DNA of 64,000 bases from Oceanobacillus manasiensis (GCF_000724085.1 NZ_CCDL010000002.1:434001-498000); one strand, 5' to 3'; numbered from the stretch's first letter, positions 1 through 8,720 are shown. Made by a program: numbers and translations. Notes: a model not told the origin generated them from the letters alone.

Positions 1-1
1 A

Positions 2-259
2 AACCTCTTAGGGAAAGGTTATAAGCTTGAAGATGTACTCGAGAAAATGGGGATGGCAGTTGAAGGGGTTAGAACCGTTAAGGCTGCCTATCAATTTGCT
101 GAAGAGCAAAATGTAGAAATGCCGATTACAAAGGGTATTTACCAGATCTTATTCGAAGAACAAGATCCCAAAAAGGTTGTTGAGCAACTAATGAGTAGAA
201 CGAAGCGAGAAGAAATGGACGACCTTGCTTCTCTCTTAAATGAGCGATATAGCCAATAA
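2..259 (+). CDS. gpsA: Glycerol-3-phosphate dehydrogenase [NAD(P)+], C-terminal part
   Basis: This is the last 85 residues of a frame that is open from the left edge of the window and ends in TAA. It resembles the helical C-terminal substrate-binding domain of GpsA, with segments such as MAVEGVRTVKAA and the tail MPITKGIYQILFEEQDPKKV. GpsA reduces dihydroxyacetone phosphate to sn-glycerol 3-phosphate for phospholipid synthesis in the cytoplasm. The catalytic and nucleotide-binding domains lie outside the window. Identity rests on this tail and on synteny with gpsA-yphE-yphF-spoIVA in Bacillus. The true start cannot be seen. Confidence 0.85.
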   Translation, partial: NLLGKGYKLEDVLEKMGMAVEGVRTVKAAYQFAEEQNVEMPITKGIYQILFEEQDPKKVVEQLMSRTKREEMDDLASLLNERYSQ

Positions 260-260
260 C

Positions 261-287
261 ACGGATTACGCCTCTTTGCATATACTA
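261..287 (+). promoter_or_regulatory. Candidate sigma-K promoter for spoVIF
   Basis: The sequence reads AC (261-262), a 16-nt gap, then CATATACTA (279-287). This fits the AC-N16-CATANNNTA pattern of sigma-K promoters. It lies just after the gpsA stop and about 30 bp before spoVIF, a gene known in B. subtilis to be transcribed late in the mother cell by sigma-K. The match is by eye and short motifs of this kind can occur by chance. Confidence 0.45.
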
Positions 288-318
288 TGTTGAATAAAAC
301 ATGCAAGGAGGAGTATAG

Positions 319-579
319 GTGAATAATTTTCAAAAAGGTCTTTTTGATAAAATACAGAAAAATGCCAATGTAAATCCAGATGATGTATATAAAGTTGCAG
401 ATGCTGTAAAAAATGCTGATTTTTCTGATGAGCAAACAGTAAGAAAGTTGGTTCGTCATTTGGCCAAGTTGGCTAATAAGTCAATACCAAAGGAAAAAGA
501 AGATAAAATAGTTGAAACCATTACAAAGAACAATGTCCCAATGGATATGCAATCATTAAACAAATTATTTAAAAAGTAG
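319..579 (+). CDS. spoVIF: Stage VI sporulation protein F
   Basis: This 86-residue protein starts at GTG, preceded by AAGGAGG at a good distance. It is a small hydrophilic helical protein with the layout of SpoVIF (YjcC): an N-terminal FQKGLFDKIQKNANVNPDDV segment, a middle with VRKLVRHLAKLANK, and a C-terminal helix ending in MQSLNKLFKK. In B. subtilis SpoVIF is a mother-cell protein needed for spore coat assembly and spore resistance, acting with GerE. A sigma-K-like promoter upstream agrees with late sporulation expression. In B. subtilis the gene lies elsewhere, so its place next to gpsA is a lineage feature. There is no membrane segment. Confidence 0.8.
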   Translation: MNNFQKGLFDKIQKNANVNPDDVYKVADAVKNADFSDEQTVRKLVRHLAKLANKSIPKEKEDKIVETITKNNVPMDMQSLNKLFKK

Positions 580-679
580 TGAAGTATAGGCAATTGAGGA
601 TACCGTAATGCTTATAACTGCATACACTAAATCGCACAAGCATTCACAATAGAGCTGTAGCGGACATTATTTAGTCAAT

Positions 680-716
680 CCGGGATAAGGCTAGCCCTCT
701 TTATCCCGGCTTTTTA
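680..716 (+). terminator. Rho-independent terminator after spoVIF
   Basis: A 9-bp stem CCGGGATAA / TTATCCCGG (680-688 with 701-709) is followed by CTTTTTATT. The loop contains the small palindrome GGCTAGCC. It lies about 100 bp after the spoVIF stop. The rest of the 360-bp gap from 580 to 948 shows only this terminator and the yphE promoter. Confidence 0.8.
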
Positions 717-893
717 TTATGTTCTTAAAGTTATAAGCTTCAATCTCTAAGTGGGCCAAAAAAACGGGTTATGTCGAAATATCCACCAATACGGATTACA
801 TCTATTCAGTTTTCCACCATACAGACGTTCTTCGCTCTTCTAAATTCAAAAATTTTTGAAAAACGCTTTTCTATCCCTCGTTTGATCCCTCTG

Positions 894-902
894 TGATATA
901 AT
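894..902 (+). promoter_or_regulatory. Extended -10 promoter for yphE-yphF
   Basis: TGA-TATAAT at 894-902 is a perfect -10 hexamer with the TGn extension. No convincing -35 hexamer is present 16-18 bp upstream, which is common for extended -10 promoters. It lies about 45 bp before the yphE start and would drive yphE and yphF together. Confidence 0.5.
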
Positions 903-948
903 ATGGGGTACATGGTTTGATAAGAGAAAGCATACAGGAGTGAAAAAG

Positions 949-1146
949 ATGTCTACGTCAATGCTTAAGATGTATATATCATTCGTTGGAATGATATTTT
1001 TATTTCTAGCTATTGGGCTAATTCTTCTTAGTCGCTATAAGCTTAGAGGTGTTTTTGCAGTTATTGTGTCGTTTCTTGCATACATATTTTTAGTTTTAGG
1101 TGCCCTTATCATTTTTTATATTGTATTTAGTGGGCCAACAGGATAG
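949..1146 (+). CDS. yphE: Small membrane protein YphE (DUF2768 family)
   Basis: This 65-residue protein has two hydrophobic helices, roughly residues 7-28 and 36-61, separated by a short basic loop (RYKLRG). Size and layout match the DUF2768 family typified by B. subtilis YphE. ATG at 949 is chosen over the in-frame GTG at 940 because AGGAG (936-940) lies 8 nt before the ATG but overlaps the GTG. It precedes yphF by 18 bp, as in B. subtilis, and is probably co-transcribed. No biochemical function is known for the family; in this setting a role in the envelope or sporulation is only a guess. Confidence 0.7.
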   Translation: MSTSMLKMYISFVGMIFLFLAIGLILLSRYKLRGVFAVIVSFLAYIFLVLGALIIFYIVFSGPTG

Positions 1147-1164
1147 CACATAGGGAGGTTCATA

Positions 1165-1890
1165 ATGAAACATAACTACATACTAGTTTTTACAATGGTT
1201 AGTGTACTTGCCGTGTTAAGCGGTTGCTTATATCCCCAAGGAGAACTAGCGAAGAACCAACCCCCTAATGAAGCACAATTGGAAATGGTTCAAAGCGCAG
1301 TGGAAGAGTATCGGGAAATGAAACAGGGTCTGGTACCTATAAAGACAAAAGATAATGATATACCAATATTTCAAAAATATTTGGTGGATTTTTCTTTATT
1401 AAAGGAAAATGGTATTCTACAGGAAATACCAGCTACTGCTTATGAAAATGGTGGTCTATACCAATATACATTAATTACTCCTGATGAGGACCCGAGAGTA
1501 AAACTGATTGATTTGCGGATTACGGAGCAAATTAGAAGTATTAATGTGAAATTAGATATATATAGAAATGAACATATCTATCCACCATTTAAAGAAGAAA
1601 TAGAAGATGGGATATACACAATTGATTATGAAAAGTTGGGGTATGAAAACCCGCCACACGTTGTTAGCCCATATTCACAGGAAAATCTTCCTATCATTAT
1701 GGATGTTAATGGACAGCTCTATGTCGATTATCGGATTGATCTTCTTAGAGCATTAGATGACTATGAACACTCATATGAGGAGGGAGATGACATTCGTTTC
1801 CTGCTAGCAGAGAACACGCCCTTTGCTCCAGCCTATTCTCTCCCTTATACTGTCCGTTCAGGTGAACCAGTATTTATGAATGACAAATAA
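1165..1890 (+). CDS. yphF: Lipoprotein YphF
   Basis: This 241-residue protein starts with a lipoprotein signal peptide: basic MKHN, a hydrophobic core, then the lipobox LSGC with the lipidated cysteine at residue 21. The mature part is soluble and mixed alpha/beta, rich in acidic and aromatic residues, without a catalytic motif I recognise. Position between yphE and spoIVA and the lipobox identify it as YphF. It should sit on the outer face of the cytoplasmic membrane. The start has a clear ribosome-binding site (GGGAGG). The gene ends just before a strong terminator. Function is not established. Confidence 0.75.
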   Translation: MKHNYILVFTMVSVLAVLSGCLYPQGELAKNQPPNEAQLEMVQSAVEEYREMKQGLVPIKTKDNDIPIFQKYLVDFSLLKENGILQEIPATAYENGGLYQYTLITPDEDPRVKLIDLRITEQIRSINVKLDIYRNEHIYPPFKEEIEDGIYTIDYEKLGYENPPHVVSPYSQENLPIIMDVNGQLYVDYRIDLLRALDDYEHSYEEGDDIRFLLAENTPFAPAYSLPYTVRSGEPVFMNDK

Positions 1891-1904
1891 ATATCATAAA
1901 CATG

Positions 1905-1937
1905 CCCTTGTAACATATATTGTTACAAGGGTTTATT
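1905..1937 (+). terminator. Terminator after yphF
   Basis: A perfect 10-bp stem CCCTTGTAAC / GTTACAAGGG (1905-1914 with 1922-1931) with a 7-nt loop is followed by TTTATTTG. It ends the yphE-yphF transcript before spoIVA. Confidence 0.85.
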
Positions 1938-1999
1938 TGTATACCGACATATACTTGAAGCGAAGGGAATGAATAATAATTCTTTTACACATATTTAAG

Positions 2000-2029
2000 T
2001 CATAATTTGATAGGACAACATCATAGACT
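2000..2029 (+). promoter_or_regulatory. Candidate sigma-E promoter for spoIVA
   Basis: TCATAAT (2000-2006) and CATAGACT (2022-2029) are separated by 15 bp. The second differs from the sigma-E -10 pattern CATACAnT at one position. spoIVA is a known sigma-E gene in B. subtilis, and this site lies about 60 bp before its start. Assignment is by eye. Confidence 0.35.
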
Positions 2030-2091
2030 TGTAATGTCAATTAATCGTTGTCTGTACGTAATTAAATGCAAGAAGATCGGGAGGGGATCTT

Positions 2092-3570
2092 TTGGAAAGA
2101 GTTGATATTTTTAAAGATATTTCAAAACGGACAAATGGAGATATTTACCTCGGTGTTGTAGGTGCTGTCCGTACAGGAAAATCAACATTTATTAAAAAGT
2201 TTATGGAGCTGGTTGTATTACCTAGTATTGAGGAAGAAACAGACCGTGCTAGAGCGCTTGATGAGCTACCGCAAAGCGCAGCAGGTAAAACAATTATGAC
2301 GACAGAGCCTAAATTCATTCCAAATCAAGCTGTAAAGCTTAATGTGGAAGAAGGACTTGATGTCAATGTTAGACTAGTTGATTGTGTAGGTTATGCGGTA
2401 GAGGGTGCAAAAGGGTATGAGGATGAAGATGGCCCAAGAATGATTAACACACCTTGGTATGAAGATCCGATACCATTCCATGATGCAGCAGAGATTGGTA
2501 CAAGAAAAGTTATTCAGGAGCATTCAACTATAGGTGTTGTTGTTACTACAGATGGCTCCATTGGTGAGATACCTAGAAGTGATTATATTGATGCTGAAGC
2601 AAAAGTGGTCGATGAATTAAAAGAAGTAGGCAAACCATTTATTATGCTTGTGAATTCTGTAAAGCCAACAAGCCAAGAAACGGAGTTGCTTAGGCAGGAT
2701 CTAGCAGAAAAGTATGATATACCAGTACTGGCCATGAGTGTTGAAGCAATGACAGAACACGATGTACACAATGTATTAAGAGAATCTCTATATGAATTTC
2801 CCGTATTAGAGGTAAATGTAAATCTTCCTAGCTGGGTAATGGTACTAAATGAGAAACACTGGTTAAGAAAGAATTACCAGGAAGCAATACAAGAAACGGT
2901 AAAGAACATAAAGCGATTAAGGGATGTCGACCAGATTGTAGGGGAATTTAGAGATTTCGAGTACATTGAGAAAGCAAATCTGGCAGGTATGGAGATGGGT
3001 GAAGGAGTCGCAGAGATTGACTTACATGCCCCAGACTACCTGTACGATGATATTCTTAAGGAAATTGTAGGAGAAGAAATACGAGGTAAGGACCACCTCC
3101 TTCAGTTAATGCAGGATTTCGCACATGCAAAAAGAGAATTTGATCAGGTTTCTGGTGCACTGAAAATGGTGAAGCAGACAGGTTATGGTATTGCTGCACC
3201 GTCATTAGAAGATATGATATTAGATGAGCCAGAAATTATTCGCCAAGGGTCTCGCTTCGGCGTTCGCTTAAAAGCAGTAGCACCATCGATTCATATGATA
3301 AAAGTAGAGGTAGAATCAGAGTTTGCCCCGATTATAGGTACAGAAAAGCAAAGTGAAGAGCTAGTACGGTACCTCATGCAAGATTTTGAAGAAGACCCAT
3401 TATCAATTTGGGAATCTGATATTTTCGGAAGATCATTAAGTTCTATCGTGCGTGAAGGGATCCAAGCTAAAATTGCTCTCATGCCAGAAAATGCAAGATA
3501 CAAATTAAAAGATACACTGGAACGAATTATTAATGAAGGTTCAGGTGGATTAATAGCAATTATCCTTTAG
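2092..3570 (+). CDS. spoIVA: Stage IV sporulation protein A (spore coat morphogenetic ATPase)
   Basis: The 492 residues match the usual SpoIVA length exactly. SpoIVA is a mother-cell ATPase that polymerises on the forespore surface and forms the basement layer on which the coat assembles; it is also needed for cortex formation. The Walker A motif GAVRTGKST spans residues 24-32 with the key lysine at 30, and the N-terminus MERVDIFKDISKRT is typical. The C-terminal tail (residues 485-492) ends in the hydrophobic segment GGLIAIIL, the part that contacts SpoVM in B. subtilis. The start is TTG, preceded by GGGAGGGG. A sigma-E-like promoter precedes it and a terminator follows directly. Confidence 0.97.
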   Translation: MERVDIFKDISKRTNGDIYLGVVGAVRTGKSTFIKKFMELVVLPSIEEETDRARALDELPQSAAGKTIMTTEPKFIPNQAVKLNVEEGLDVNVRLVDCVGYAVEGAKGYEDEDGPRMINTPWYEDPIPFHDAAEIGTRKVIQEHSTIGVVVTTDGSIGEIPRSDYIDAEAKVVDELKEVGKPFIMLVNSVKPTSQETELLRQDLAEKYDIPVLAMSVEAMTEHDVHNVLRESLYEFPVLEVNVNLPSWVMVLNEKHWLRKNYQEAIQETVKNIKRLRDVDQIVGEFRDFEYIEKANLAGMEMGEGVAEIDLHAPDYLYDDILKEIVGEEIRGKDHLLQLMQDFAHAKREFDQVSGALKMVKQTGYGIAAPSLEDMILDEPEIIRQGSRFGVRLKAVAPSIHMIKVEVESEFAPIIGTEKQSEELVRYLMQDFEEDPLSIWESDIFGRSLSSIVREGIQAKIALMPENARYKLKDTLERIINEGSGGLIAIIL

Positions 3571-3595
3571 CAGCTAAATTTAGCTGCTTTTTTGT
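3571..3595 (+). terminator. Terminator after spoIVA
   Basis: The perfect 8-bp stem CAGCTAAA / TTTAGCTG begins at the base after the spoIVA stop codon and runs into CTTTTTTGTTT. It has essentially no loop as drawn, so the real fold must open a few pairs at the tip. Confidence 0.7.
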
Positions 3596-3835
3596 TTGCA
3601 TCTAAATTGTTTATCGATTGTGTTAATCAGTAAATTTAACTCTCCCATTATATTTTTTCTGTAACAGCAGGAAAATAAAAACATACGTCGTATATGTATA
3701 ATAAGCTTTAAAATCAGAGTTACACTGCAAATCAGACAAGTTGTTTAAATTGGGTTTATTTGGTAAAGAATACACGTATAAATTGGGTGATTTTTACTTT
3801 TATTAAATAAATACATAGAAATTCAGCGCTAATTG

Positions 3836-3864
3836 TTGAATTTTGTAGCGAACTCGGTTAATAT
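3836..3864 (+). promoter_or_regulatory. Candidate sigma-A promoter for hbs
   Basis: TTGAAT (3836-3841) and TAATAT (3859-3864) are separated by 17 bp. Each matches the consensus at four of six positions. It would give a leader of about 120 nt before hbs. The rest of the 419-bp gap between spoIVA and hbs is AT-rich and shows no gene. Confidence 0.35.
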
Positions 3865-3989
3865 AAGCCTTGTCATCAAAAGAAAGTGATGGCTTTAAGT
3901 ATAAAAAAAGGCAGATTGGTAAACAAATGATGATAGTTTCATTTTGTTAGCTAATCTCGATTGAAATGATTTGGGAGGAGGTGAATGTC

Positions 3990-4262
3990 ATGAACAAAAC
4001 AGACTTAATTAATGCTGTAGCAGAAAAAAGCGATCTTTCTAAAAAAGATGCGACAAAAGCAGTTGATGCAGTTTTCGAATCTGTCATGGATTCACTAAAA
4101 GACGGTGAAAAAGTACAACTAATCGGATTTGGTAACTTTGAGGTACGTGAACGTTCAGCTCGTAAAGGGCGTAACCCACAAACTGGAGAAGAGATTGAAA
4201 TCCCTGCAAGTAAAGTTCCTGCTTTTAAACCAGGTAAAGCCCTTAAAGACAGTGTAAAATAA
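3990..4262 (+). CDS. hbs: HU-type DNA-binding protein
   Basis: This 90-residue protein is a textbook HU, the small dimeric nucleoid protein that bends DNA and is essential in B. subtilis. The N-terminus [20 protein letters not shown] and the DNA-arm segment with [20 protein letters not shown] (residues 61-80) are diagnostic. The start at 3990 is preceded by GGGAGGAGGTG. An in-frame ATG at 3966 would add eight residues not found in the family and overlaps that site, so it is rejected. A strong terminator follows. In B. subtilis folE (mtrA) lies between hbs and mtrB; it is absent here. Confidence 0.97.
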   Translation: MNKTDLINAVAEKSDLSKKDATKAVDAVFESVMDSLKDGEKVQLIGFGNFEVRERSARKGRNPQTGEEIEIPASKVPAFKPGKALKDSVK

Positions 4263-4284
4263 TTTTACATAGGGCGAAGGGAGA

Positions 4285-4312
4285 GGATACGCTTAGGCGT
4301 ATCCTTTTTTTC
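4285..4312 (+). terminator. Terminator after hbs
   Basis: The stem GGATACGC / GCGTATCC (4285-4292 with 4297-4304) has the tight loop TTAG and is followed by TTTTTTTCTT. It separates hbs from mtrB, which therefore needs its own promoter. Confidence 0.9.
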
Positions 4313-4354
4313 TTCATTTTATCTTTTTATACTTAATAGGTAGTACCTGTTTGT

Positions 4355-4383
4355 TTGACAATACAGGATAGATGGTAGATTAT
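4355..4383 (+). promoter_or_regulatory. Sigma-A promoter for mtrB
   Basis: TTGACA (4355-4360), a perfect -35, is followed after 17 bp by GATTAT (4378-4383). It lies about 30 bp before the mtrB start and after the hbs terminator. Confidence 0.6.
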
Positions 4384-4412
4384 TTTAATGAGAATGCTAA
4401 GGAGGAATAAAT

Positions 4413-4637
4413 ATGGATGATTCAACAGCTAAATCAGACTTTTTCGTTATAAAGGCCTTGGAAGATGGTGTCAGTGTAATTGGATTGACTAGAGGAACAG
4501 ATACTAGATTCCATCATTCCGAAAAGCTTGATAGAAATGAAGTGATGATTGCCCAGTTTACAGAACATACCTCCGCGGTAAAAGTTAGAGGCAAGGCAAT
4601 CATACAGACTAGCCATGGGGAGATCGAAAACTCATAG
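4413..4637 (+). CDS. mtrB: trp RNA-binding attenuation protein (TRAP)
   Basis: This 74-residue protein is TRAP, which forms an 11-subunit ring, binds tryptophan, and then wraps RNA carrying GAG/UAG repeats to attenuate trp genes. The core [18 protein letters not shown] and the RNA-contacting residues are kept: K38, K57 and R59 correspond to K37, K56 and R58 of B. subtilis. The tryptophan-binding segment AQFTEHTSA is also intact. A good ribosome-binding site (AAGGAGG) precedes it. The usual trpEDCFBA target is not in the neighbouring supraoperon, so its targets must be elsewhere in the genome. Confidence 0.95.
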   Translation: MDDSTAKSDFFVIKALEDGVSVIGLTRGTDTRFHHSEKLDRNEVMIAQFTEHTSAVKVRGKAIIQTSHGEIENS

Positions 4638-4739
4638 CTACTATTTTATCGGGTTGCTTGATTATCGATATCGCGCTTAACTTATGCTATAATAACAAAA
4701 GCATTACTGAAACAATGAAAGGGCTATGGTGATATTTTA

Positions 4740-5522
4740 ATGACTGCAAGATTGGACATTTACCACCTAACAAAGCTAATCCGCGAAAAAATGAAACATT
4801 CATACCTATATAAACATATTGAGAAGCCCGTACTTGATCAATCTAAGCTTATTCTTTTAACGGATATAATAGATCACACAACCCTAACTAGTTCACAAAA
4901 AGAAAGCTATATCATTACTACAATGCTCGTTCAAGTGGCACTAGATACACATGAAAAAGTACCTGTCACTAGGAATGTAGATGAAAACAGAGATTCCAAA
5001 GTAGCTGGTCAACTTAAAGTGCTAGCTGGTGACTATTATAGTGGTCTCTATTATTTACTTTTATCAGAAATAAAGGAAATAGAACTTATACATAAATTGG
5101 CAAATGCCATTAAAGAAATAAATGAAAATAAAATGCGGTTATACTATAATGAAGCAGCTACCTTTGTAGAGTACCTTGACATCCTTGCAAACATAGAATC
5201 ATTACTTATTTCAAGTGTGGCAGATTTCGTTAATGACACTACGTATAAAAGTATTTGCAAGGAATGGGTCTTAACAAACAGGTTAATACAGGAGAAACAA
5301 AACTACATGGAATTTGGTATGTCACCACTACTCGACGCGGGAAAGTATTTCACAGATAAAACCACAAGCGAAAACGAACTTTCTATGGTAAACGACATAA
5401 TAGAAAAAAACTTAAATAAGCTTTCTCTTTTCATGGGGAACGATATACATAGGGAAACCATGCTTGGACATGCAATCCAGCATACCCTTAAAGAATACAG
5501 TACTATATCGGAAGAAGGATAG
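4740..5522 (+). CDS. hepS: Heptaprenyl diphosphate synthase component I
   Basis: This 260-residue protein is the small, non-catalytic subunit of the two-part heptaprenyl diphosphate synthase. With HepT it makes the C35 side chain of menaquinone-7. It is all-helical, lacks the DDxxD motifs, and contains the family-like segments [10 protein letters not shown] near the start and [10 protein letters not shown] near residue 69. Identification rests on these and on the conserved order mtrB-hepS-menG-hepT. A TATAAT at 4688-4693 may be its own promoter -10. The stop lies 4 bp before menG. Confidence 0.88.
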   Translation: MTARLDIYHLTKLIREKMKHSYLYKHIEKPVLDQSKLILLTDIIDHTTLTSSQKESYIITTMLVQVALDTHEKVPVTRNVDENRDSKVAGQLKVLAGDYYSGLYYLLLSEIKEIELIHKLANAIKEINENKMRLYYNEAATFVEYLDILANIESLLISSVADFVNDTTYKSICKEWVLTNRLIQEKQNYMEFGMSPLLDAGKYFTDKTTSENELSMVNDIIEKNLNKLSLFMGNDIHRETMLGHAIQHTLKEYSTISEEG

Positions 5523-5526
5523 ACAT

Positions 5527-6234
5527 ATGAAGCCAGAACAAACAAAAGAAGAACGGGTACATCACGTTTTCGAAAAGATATATGGAAAATACGACAAAAT
5601 GAATTCCATCATTTCCTTTCAGCGTCATAAATCCTGGCGGAAAGATGTCATGCGCAAAATGAATATGCCAGAAGGATCACATGTGCTTGACGTTTGCTGT
5701 GGTACAGGAGACTGGGCAATATCTTCAGCAACAACTGTAGGTCCAACTGGAAAGGTTATCGGATTGGATTTCAGTGAAAATATGTTGTCAATCGCAAAGG
5801 AAAAGAAGAAAGAGTTACAATTAAGTCAACTGGAACTTATACATGGAAACGCAATGGAGCTACCATTCGAAGATAATTCATTTGATTATGTCACGATAGG
5901 ATTTGGCTTGCGCAATGTACCTGATTATGCAACAGTGCTGAAAGAAATGTATCGAGTAGTTAAACCTGCCGGAAAAGTAGTGTGCTTGGAAACCTCTCAG
6001 CCTACTTTACTAGGTTTTCGTCAGCTATACTATCTATATTTCCGTTTTGTCATGCCATTACTAGGTAGGTTAATGGCTAAGAGCTACAAGGAATATGCAT
6101 GGTTACATGAATCTGCAAAAGACTTTCCAGACAAACAAAAACTCAAACAATTATTTTACCAGGCAGGCTTCTCTCAAGTAGAAGTGAAGAGTTATACTGG
6201 CGGGGTAGCTGCAATGCATATGGGCCATAAATAA
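5527..6234 (+). CDS. menG: Demethylmenaquinone methyltransferase
   Basis: This 235-residue class I SAM methyltransferase (UbiE/MenG family) carries out the last step of menaquinone synthesis, methylating demethylmenaquinone. Visible features are the N-terminal [20 protein letters not shown], the SAM motif [12 protein letters not shown], the acidic end of strand 2 in GLDFSENML, and the family signature [20 protein letters not shown]. The start at 5527 follows AGAAGGA and keeps a 4-bp gap to hepS; an in-frame upstream ATG at 5464 overlaps hepS and is unlikely. It is often called menH or ubiE. Confidence 0.95.
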   Translation: MKPEQTKEERVHHVFEKIYGKYDKMNSIISFQRHKSWRKDVMRKMNMPEGSHVLDVCCGTGDWAISSATTVGPTGKVIGLDFSENMLSIAKEKKKELQLSQLELIHGNAMELPFEDNSFDYVTIGFGLRNVPDYATVLKEMYRVVKPAGKVVCLETSQPTLLGFRQLYYLYFRFVMPLLGRLMAKSYKEYAWLHESAKDFPDKQKLKQLFYQAGFSQVEVKSYTGGVAAMHMGHK

Positions 6235-6293
6235 TAAAATGTAAACTGAATTAATAAATTTATACTTTTTAAGTGAAGTTAAAGGTGACACAA

Positions 6294-7265
6294 ATGAAGC
6301 TAGCAAGAATTTATAGTTTTTTAAAAAAAGATTTGGATATAATTGAGGATTCACTCAACAAGGTTTTTCAAGCGGAGCATCCTGTTTTGCATGATGCCTC
6401 AACAGAGCTTTTAAAAGCAGGTGGAAAAAGAATTAGACCTGTTTTTGTAATTCTCTCAGGGCAATTAGGACAGTATCAGTTAGAGCGGGTTAAAACGGTT
6501 GCCGTTTCGTTAGAACTTATTCACATGGCTACTTTAGTTCACGATGATGTTATTGATGATGCTTCCTTAAGAAGGGGGCAGCCAACTATACGAGAGCTAT
6601 ACGGTAATAGGGTTGCGATGTACACAGGCGATTATATATTGGCTAGAGCACTTGAAGAAATAACACAAATTAAGGATCCATCTGTTCATCAGCTTCTTTC
6701 TCGGACAATTGTGGAAGTTTGTGTCGGAGAAATTGAACAGATTAAGGACAAATACAATTGGGAGCAAGGGTTGCGTGATTATTTACGACGTATAAAAAGG
6801 AAGACAGCACTTCTAATTGCGACTAGCTGTCAACTGGGTGCAATAGTTTCCGGTTTATCGAGAGCTGAGGCTAATAATCTTTATAAATATGGCTATTATA
6901 TTGGAATGTCCTATCAAATTATTGACGATATATTAGATTTCACTTCTAATGAAAAAGAATTAGGCAAGCCTTCAGGGAGTGATCTATTACAGGGGAATAT
7001 AACATTACCTGTCTTATACGCGATGAAGAACGAAGCCTTTTATAATACTATTAATACAGCTAAACATTCTAAAGGAGCTATTCATAAAGAACAGATTGGT
7101 GAAATTATATCTGCTTTGAAAAATACAGATGCCATTGAGCAATCGTATCGTTTAAGCGAACTTTATTTACAGAAAGCGTTAAGGTCTCTGGAAAATCTGC
7201 CAGAAGGTCGTGCAAAACATACCCTACAAGAAATTGCTAAGTATATCGGTAAAAGACGCTCTTGA
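6294..7265 (+). CDS. hepT: Heptaprenyl diphosphate synthase component II
   Basis: This 323-residue trans-prenyltransferase is the catalytic subunit that condenses isopentenyl diphosphate onto farnesyl diphosphate to give C35. The first aspartate-rich motif is in LVHDDVIDDASLRRG and the second in QIIDDILDF; the KAGGKRIRP segment binds diphosphate. ATG at 6294 is chosen because AAAGGTGA lies 6-7 nt before it, while the in-frame GTG at 6273 has no ribosome-binding site. It works with HepS, 770 bp upstream. Ends with the family tail AKYIGKRRS. Confidence 0.95.
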   Translation: MKLARIYSFLKKDLDIIEDSLNKVFQAEHPVLHDASTELLKAGGKRIRPVFVILSGQLGQYQLERVKTVAVSLELIHMATLVHDDVIDDASLRRGQPTIRELYGNRVAMYTGDYILARALEEITQIKDPSVHQLLSRTIVEVCVGEIEQIKDKYNWEQGLRDYLRRIKRKTALLIATSCQLGAIVSGLSRAEANNLYKYGYYIGMSYQIIDDILDFTSNEKELGKPSGSDLLQGNITLPVLYAMKNEAFYNTINTAKHSKGAIHKEQIGEIISALKNTDAIEQSYRLSELYLQKALRSLENLPEGRAKHTLQEIAKYIGKRRS

Positions 7266-7345
7266 TAAATCTATTGTTATTTTTCAAAAAATTTGATAGA
7301 ATTTTTAAGGTAGTCTATTAAGCCTATACATATTAGAGGGGTGAA

Positions 7346-7795
7346 ATGATGGAGAAGACTTTTTTAATGGTAAAACCTGATGGTGTACAACGTAACTTAA
7401 TTGGCGAGATTTTAAATCGCTTTGAAAAAAAAGGCTTTAAACTCGTTGGGGCAAAATTAATGTTAGTTACAGAGGACTTGGCAAAAAGTCATTATGCTGA
7501 GCATAAGGAACGTCCTTTCTTTGGGGAACTGGTTGAGTTTATCACCTCGGGTCCAGTGTTTGCTATGGTATGGGAAGGGGAGAAAGTAATTCCCACTGCA
7601 AGAGAGTTAATGGGTAAAACAAATCCTCTTGAGGCTTCACCAGGCACAATTCGAGGTGATTTTGGAATGTCAGTCGGTAAAAATATTATCCATGGTTCTG
7701 ACTCTCCTGAGAGTGCTGAACGAGAAGTCGCGTTGTTCTTCAATGAAAGCGAAATCATTTCTTTTGACAAACAGGATAGTGCTTGGATTTATTAA
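7346..7795 (+). CDS. ndk: Nucleoside diphosphate kinase
   Basis: This 149-residue enzyme transfers the gamma phosphate from ATP to NDPs through a phosphohistidine. The active-site histidine lies in KNIIHGSDS (residue 116 of the ATGATG start, 115 of the second ATG). The N-terminus [18 protein letters not shown] and the HYAEH and [10 protein letters not shown] segments are standard. Either of two adjacent ATG codons could be used; GAGGGGTGA precedes both. A terminator follows, so cheR is probably transcribed separately or by read-through. Confidence 0.97.
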   Translation: MMEKTFLMVKPDGVQRNLIGEILNRFEKKGFKLVGAKLMLVTEDLAKSHYAEHKERPFFGELVEFITSGPVFAMVWEGEKVIPTARELMGKTNPLEASPGTIRGDFGMSVGKNIIHGSDSPESAEREVALFFNESEIISFDKQDSAWIY

Positions 7796-7809
7796 GCAAT
7801 AAGCAAAAG

Positions 7810-7836
7810 CCTCCGTTTTATATACGGAGGTTTTTC
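7810..7836 (+). terminator. Terminator between ndk and cheR
   Basis: The stem CCTCCGT / ACGGAGG (7810-7816 with 7824-7830) is followed by TTTTTCATATT. It lies 15 bp after the ndk stop and 40 bp before cheR. Confidence 0.8.
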
Positions 7837-7875
7837 ATATTAAAAAAACAAAGCTTTTGTGAAAGAGGAATAAAC

Positions 7876-8649
7876 ATGATAGATGAATATGTTGGTTTCA
7901 CCGCAAATATTAAATCAAAACTTGGAATTGATCTCAATTTATATAAAGAGGCACAGATGAAGCGACGACTTACTTCTTTACGTAATAAACGAGGGTTTTC
8001 AAATTTCAAGTCTTATTTTGAGGCAATGAATCAAGAAGAAGTTTTACTTAATGAGTTCATAGACCGAATTACCATTAATGTATCTGAATATTACCGTAAC
8101 CCTAAACGCTGGGTAGTATTAGAAAAAGAAATATTTCCGGCTTTGTTAAAAAAGACAAAGAAACTATCTATCTGGAGTGCTGCATGTTCAACAGGTGAGG
8201 AACCCTACAGCTTGGCAATTCTTTTAAATGAACATTTTCCTCAGCTAGATTTTCAAATTACTGCTACTGACATTGATCTGAACGCTTTAGAAAAAGCAAA
8301 ACAGGGAGTATATAGCGAACAATCTTTAAAAGAGCTGCCTAACAAGTTAAAAGAAAAGTTTTTCCGTGAGCAACATGGCTTATATTCAGTGAAACCAGTA
8401 CTCAGAGAAAAGATCTTATTTAAACAGCATAATTTATTAGCGGATAGCTATCCAAAAAACATGGATTTAATTGTGTGCAGAAATGTTTTAATTTATTTCA
8501 CTGATCCAGCAAAGGAAACAATATATCATAATTTCAGTGCCTCACTAAAAAAAGGTGGCTTTCTGTTTGTAGGAAGTACTGAACAGATCTTTAATCCTAC
8601 TTCTTACGATATGAACTTAAAGGACACTTTTTTTTATGAAAAACTATAA
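7876..8649 (+). CDS. cheR: Chemotaxis glutamate methyltransferase CheR
   Basis: This 257-residue protein methylates glutamates on the cytoplasmic domains of chemoreceptors, using SAM. It has the CheR N-terminal helical domain (about 1-70, with KEAQMKRRLTSLRNKRGF) and a methyltransferase domain (about 75-257). The SAM-binding segment SIWSAACSTGEEPYSLAI, the TATDID strand and LIVCRNVLIYF are diagnostic. The start at 7876 follows GAAAGAGGA. The gene implies a chemotactic, motile cell and sits between ndk and aroC as in B. subtilis. No other chemotaxis gene is in the window. Confidence 0.95.
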   Translation: MIDEYVGFTANIKSKLGIDLNLYKEAQMKRRLTSLRNKRGFSNFKSYFEAMNQEEVLLNEFIDRITINVSEYYRNPKRWVVLEKEIFPALLKKTKKLSIWSAACSTGEEPYSLAILLNEHFPQLDFQITATDIDLNALEKAKQGVYSEQSLKELPNKLKEKFFREQHGLYSVKPVLREKILFKQHNLLADSYPKNMDLIVCRNVLIYFTDPAKETIYHNFSASLKKGGFLFVGSTEQIFNPTSYDMNLKDTFFYEKL

Positions 8650-8690
8650 GAAAGTCTTTTTTAGCATAAATAAACCATTTCCTAATTTTT

Positions 8691-8720
8691 TTACCACAAT
8701 TCAGCAAGATGTGTTATAGT
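8691..8720 (+). promoter_or_regulatory. Candidate promoter of the aro operon
   Basis: TTACCA (8691-8696) and TATAGT (8715-8720) are 18 bp apart, about 30 bp before aroC. The -10 differs from consensus at one position. No TRAP-type repeat of GAG/TAG triplets is visible in the short leader. Confidence 0.5.

Noticed and set aside
139-459. Minus-strand frame across gpsA and spoVIF
   Set aside because: It crosses two well-supported genes on the other strand and has no family features.
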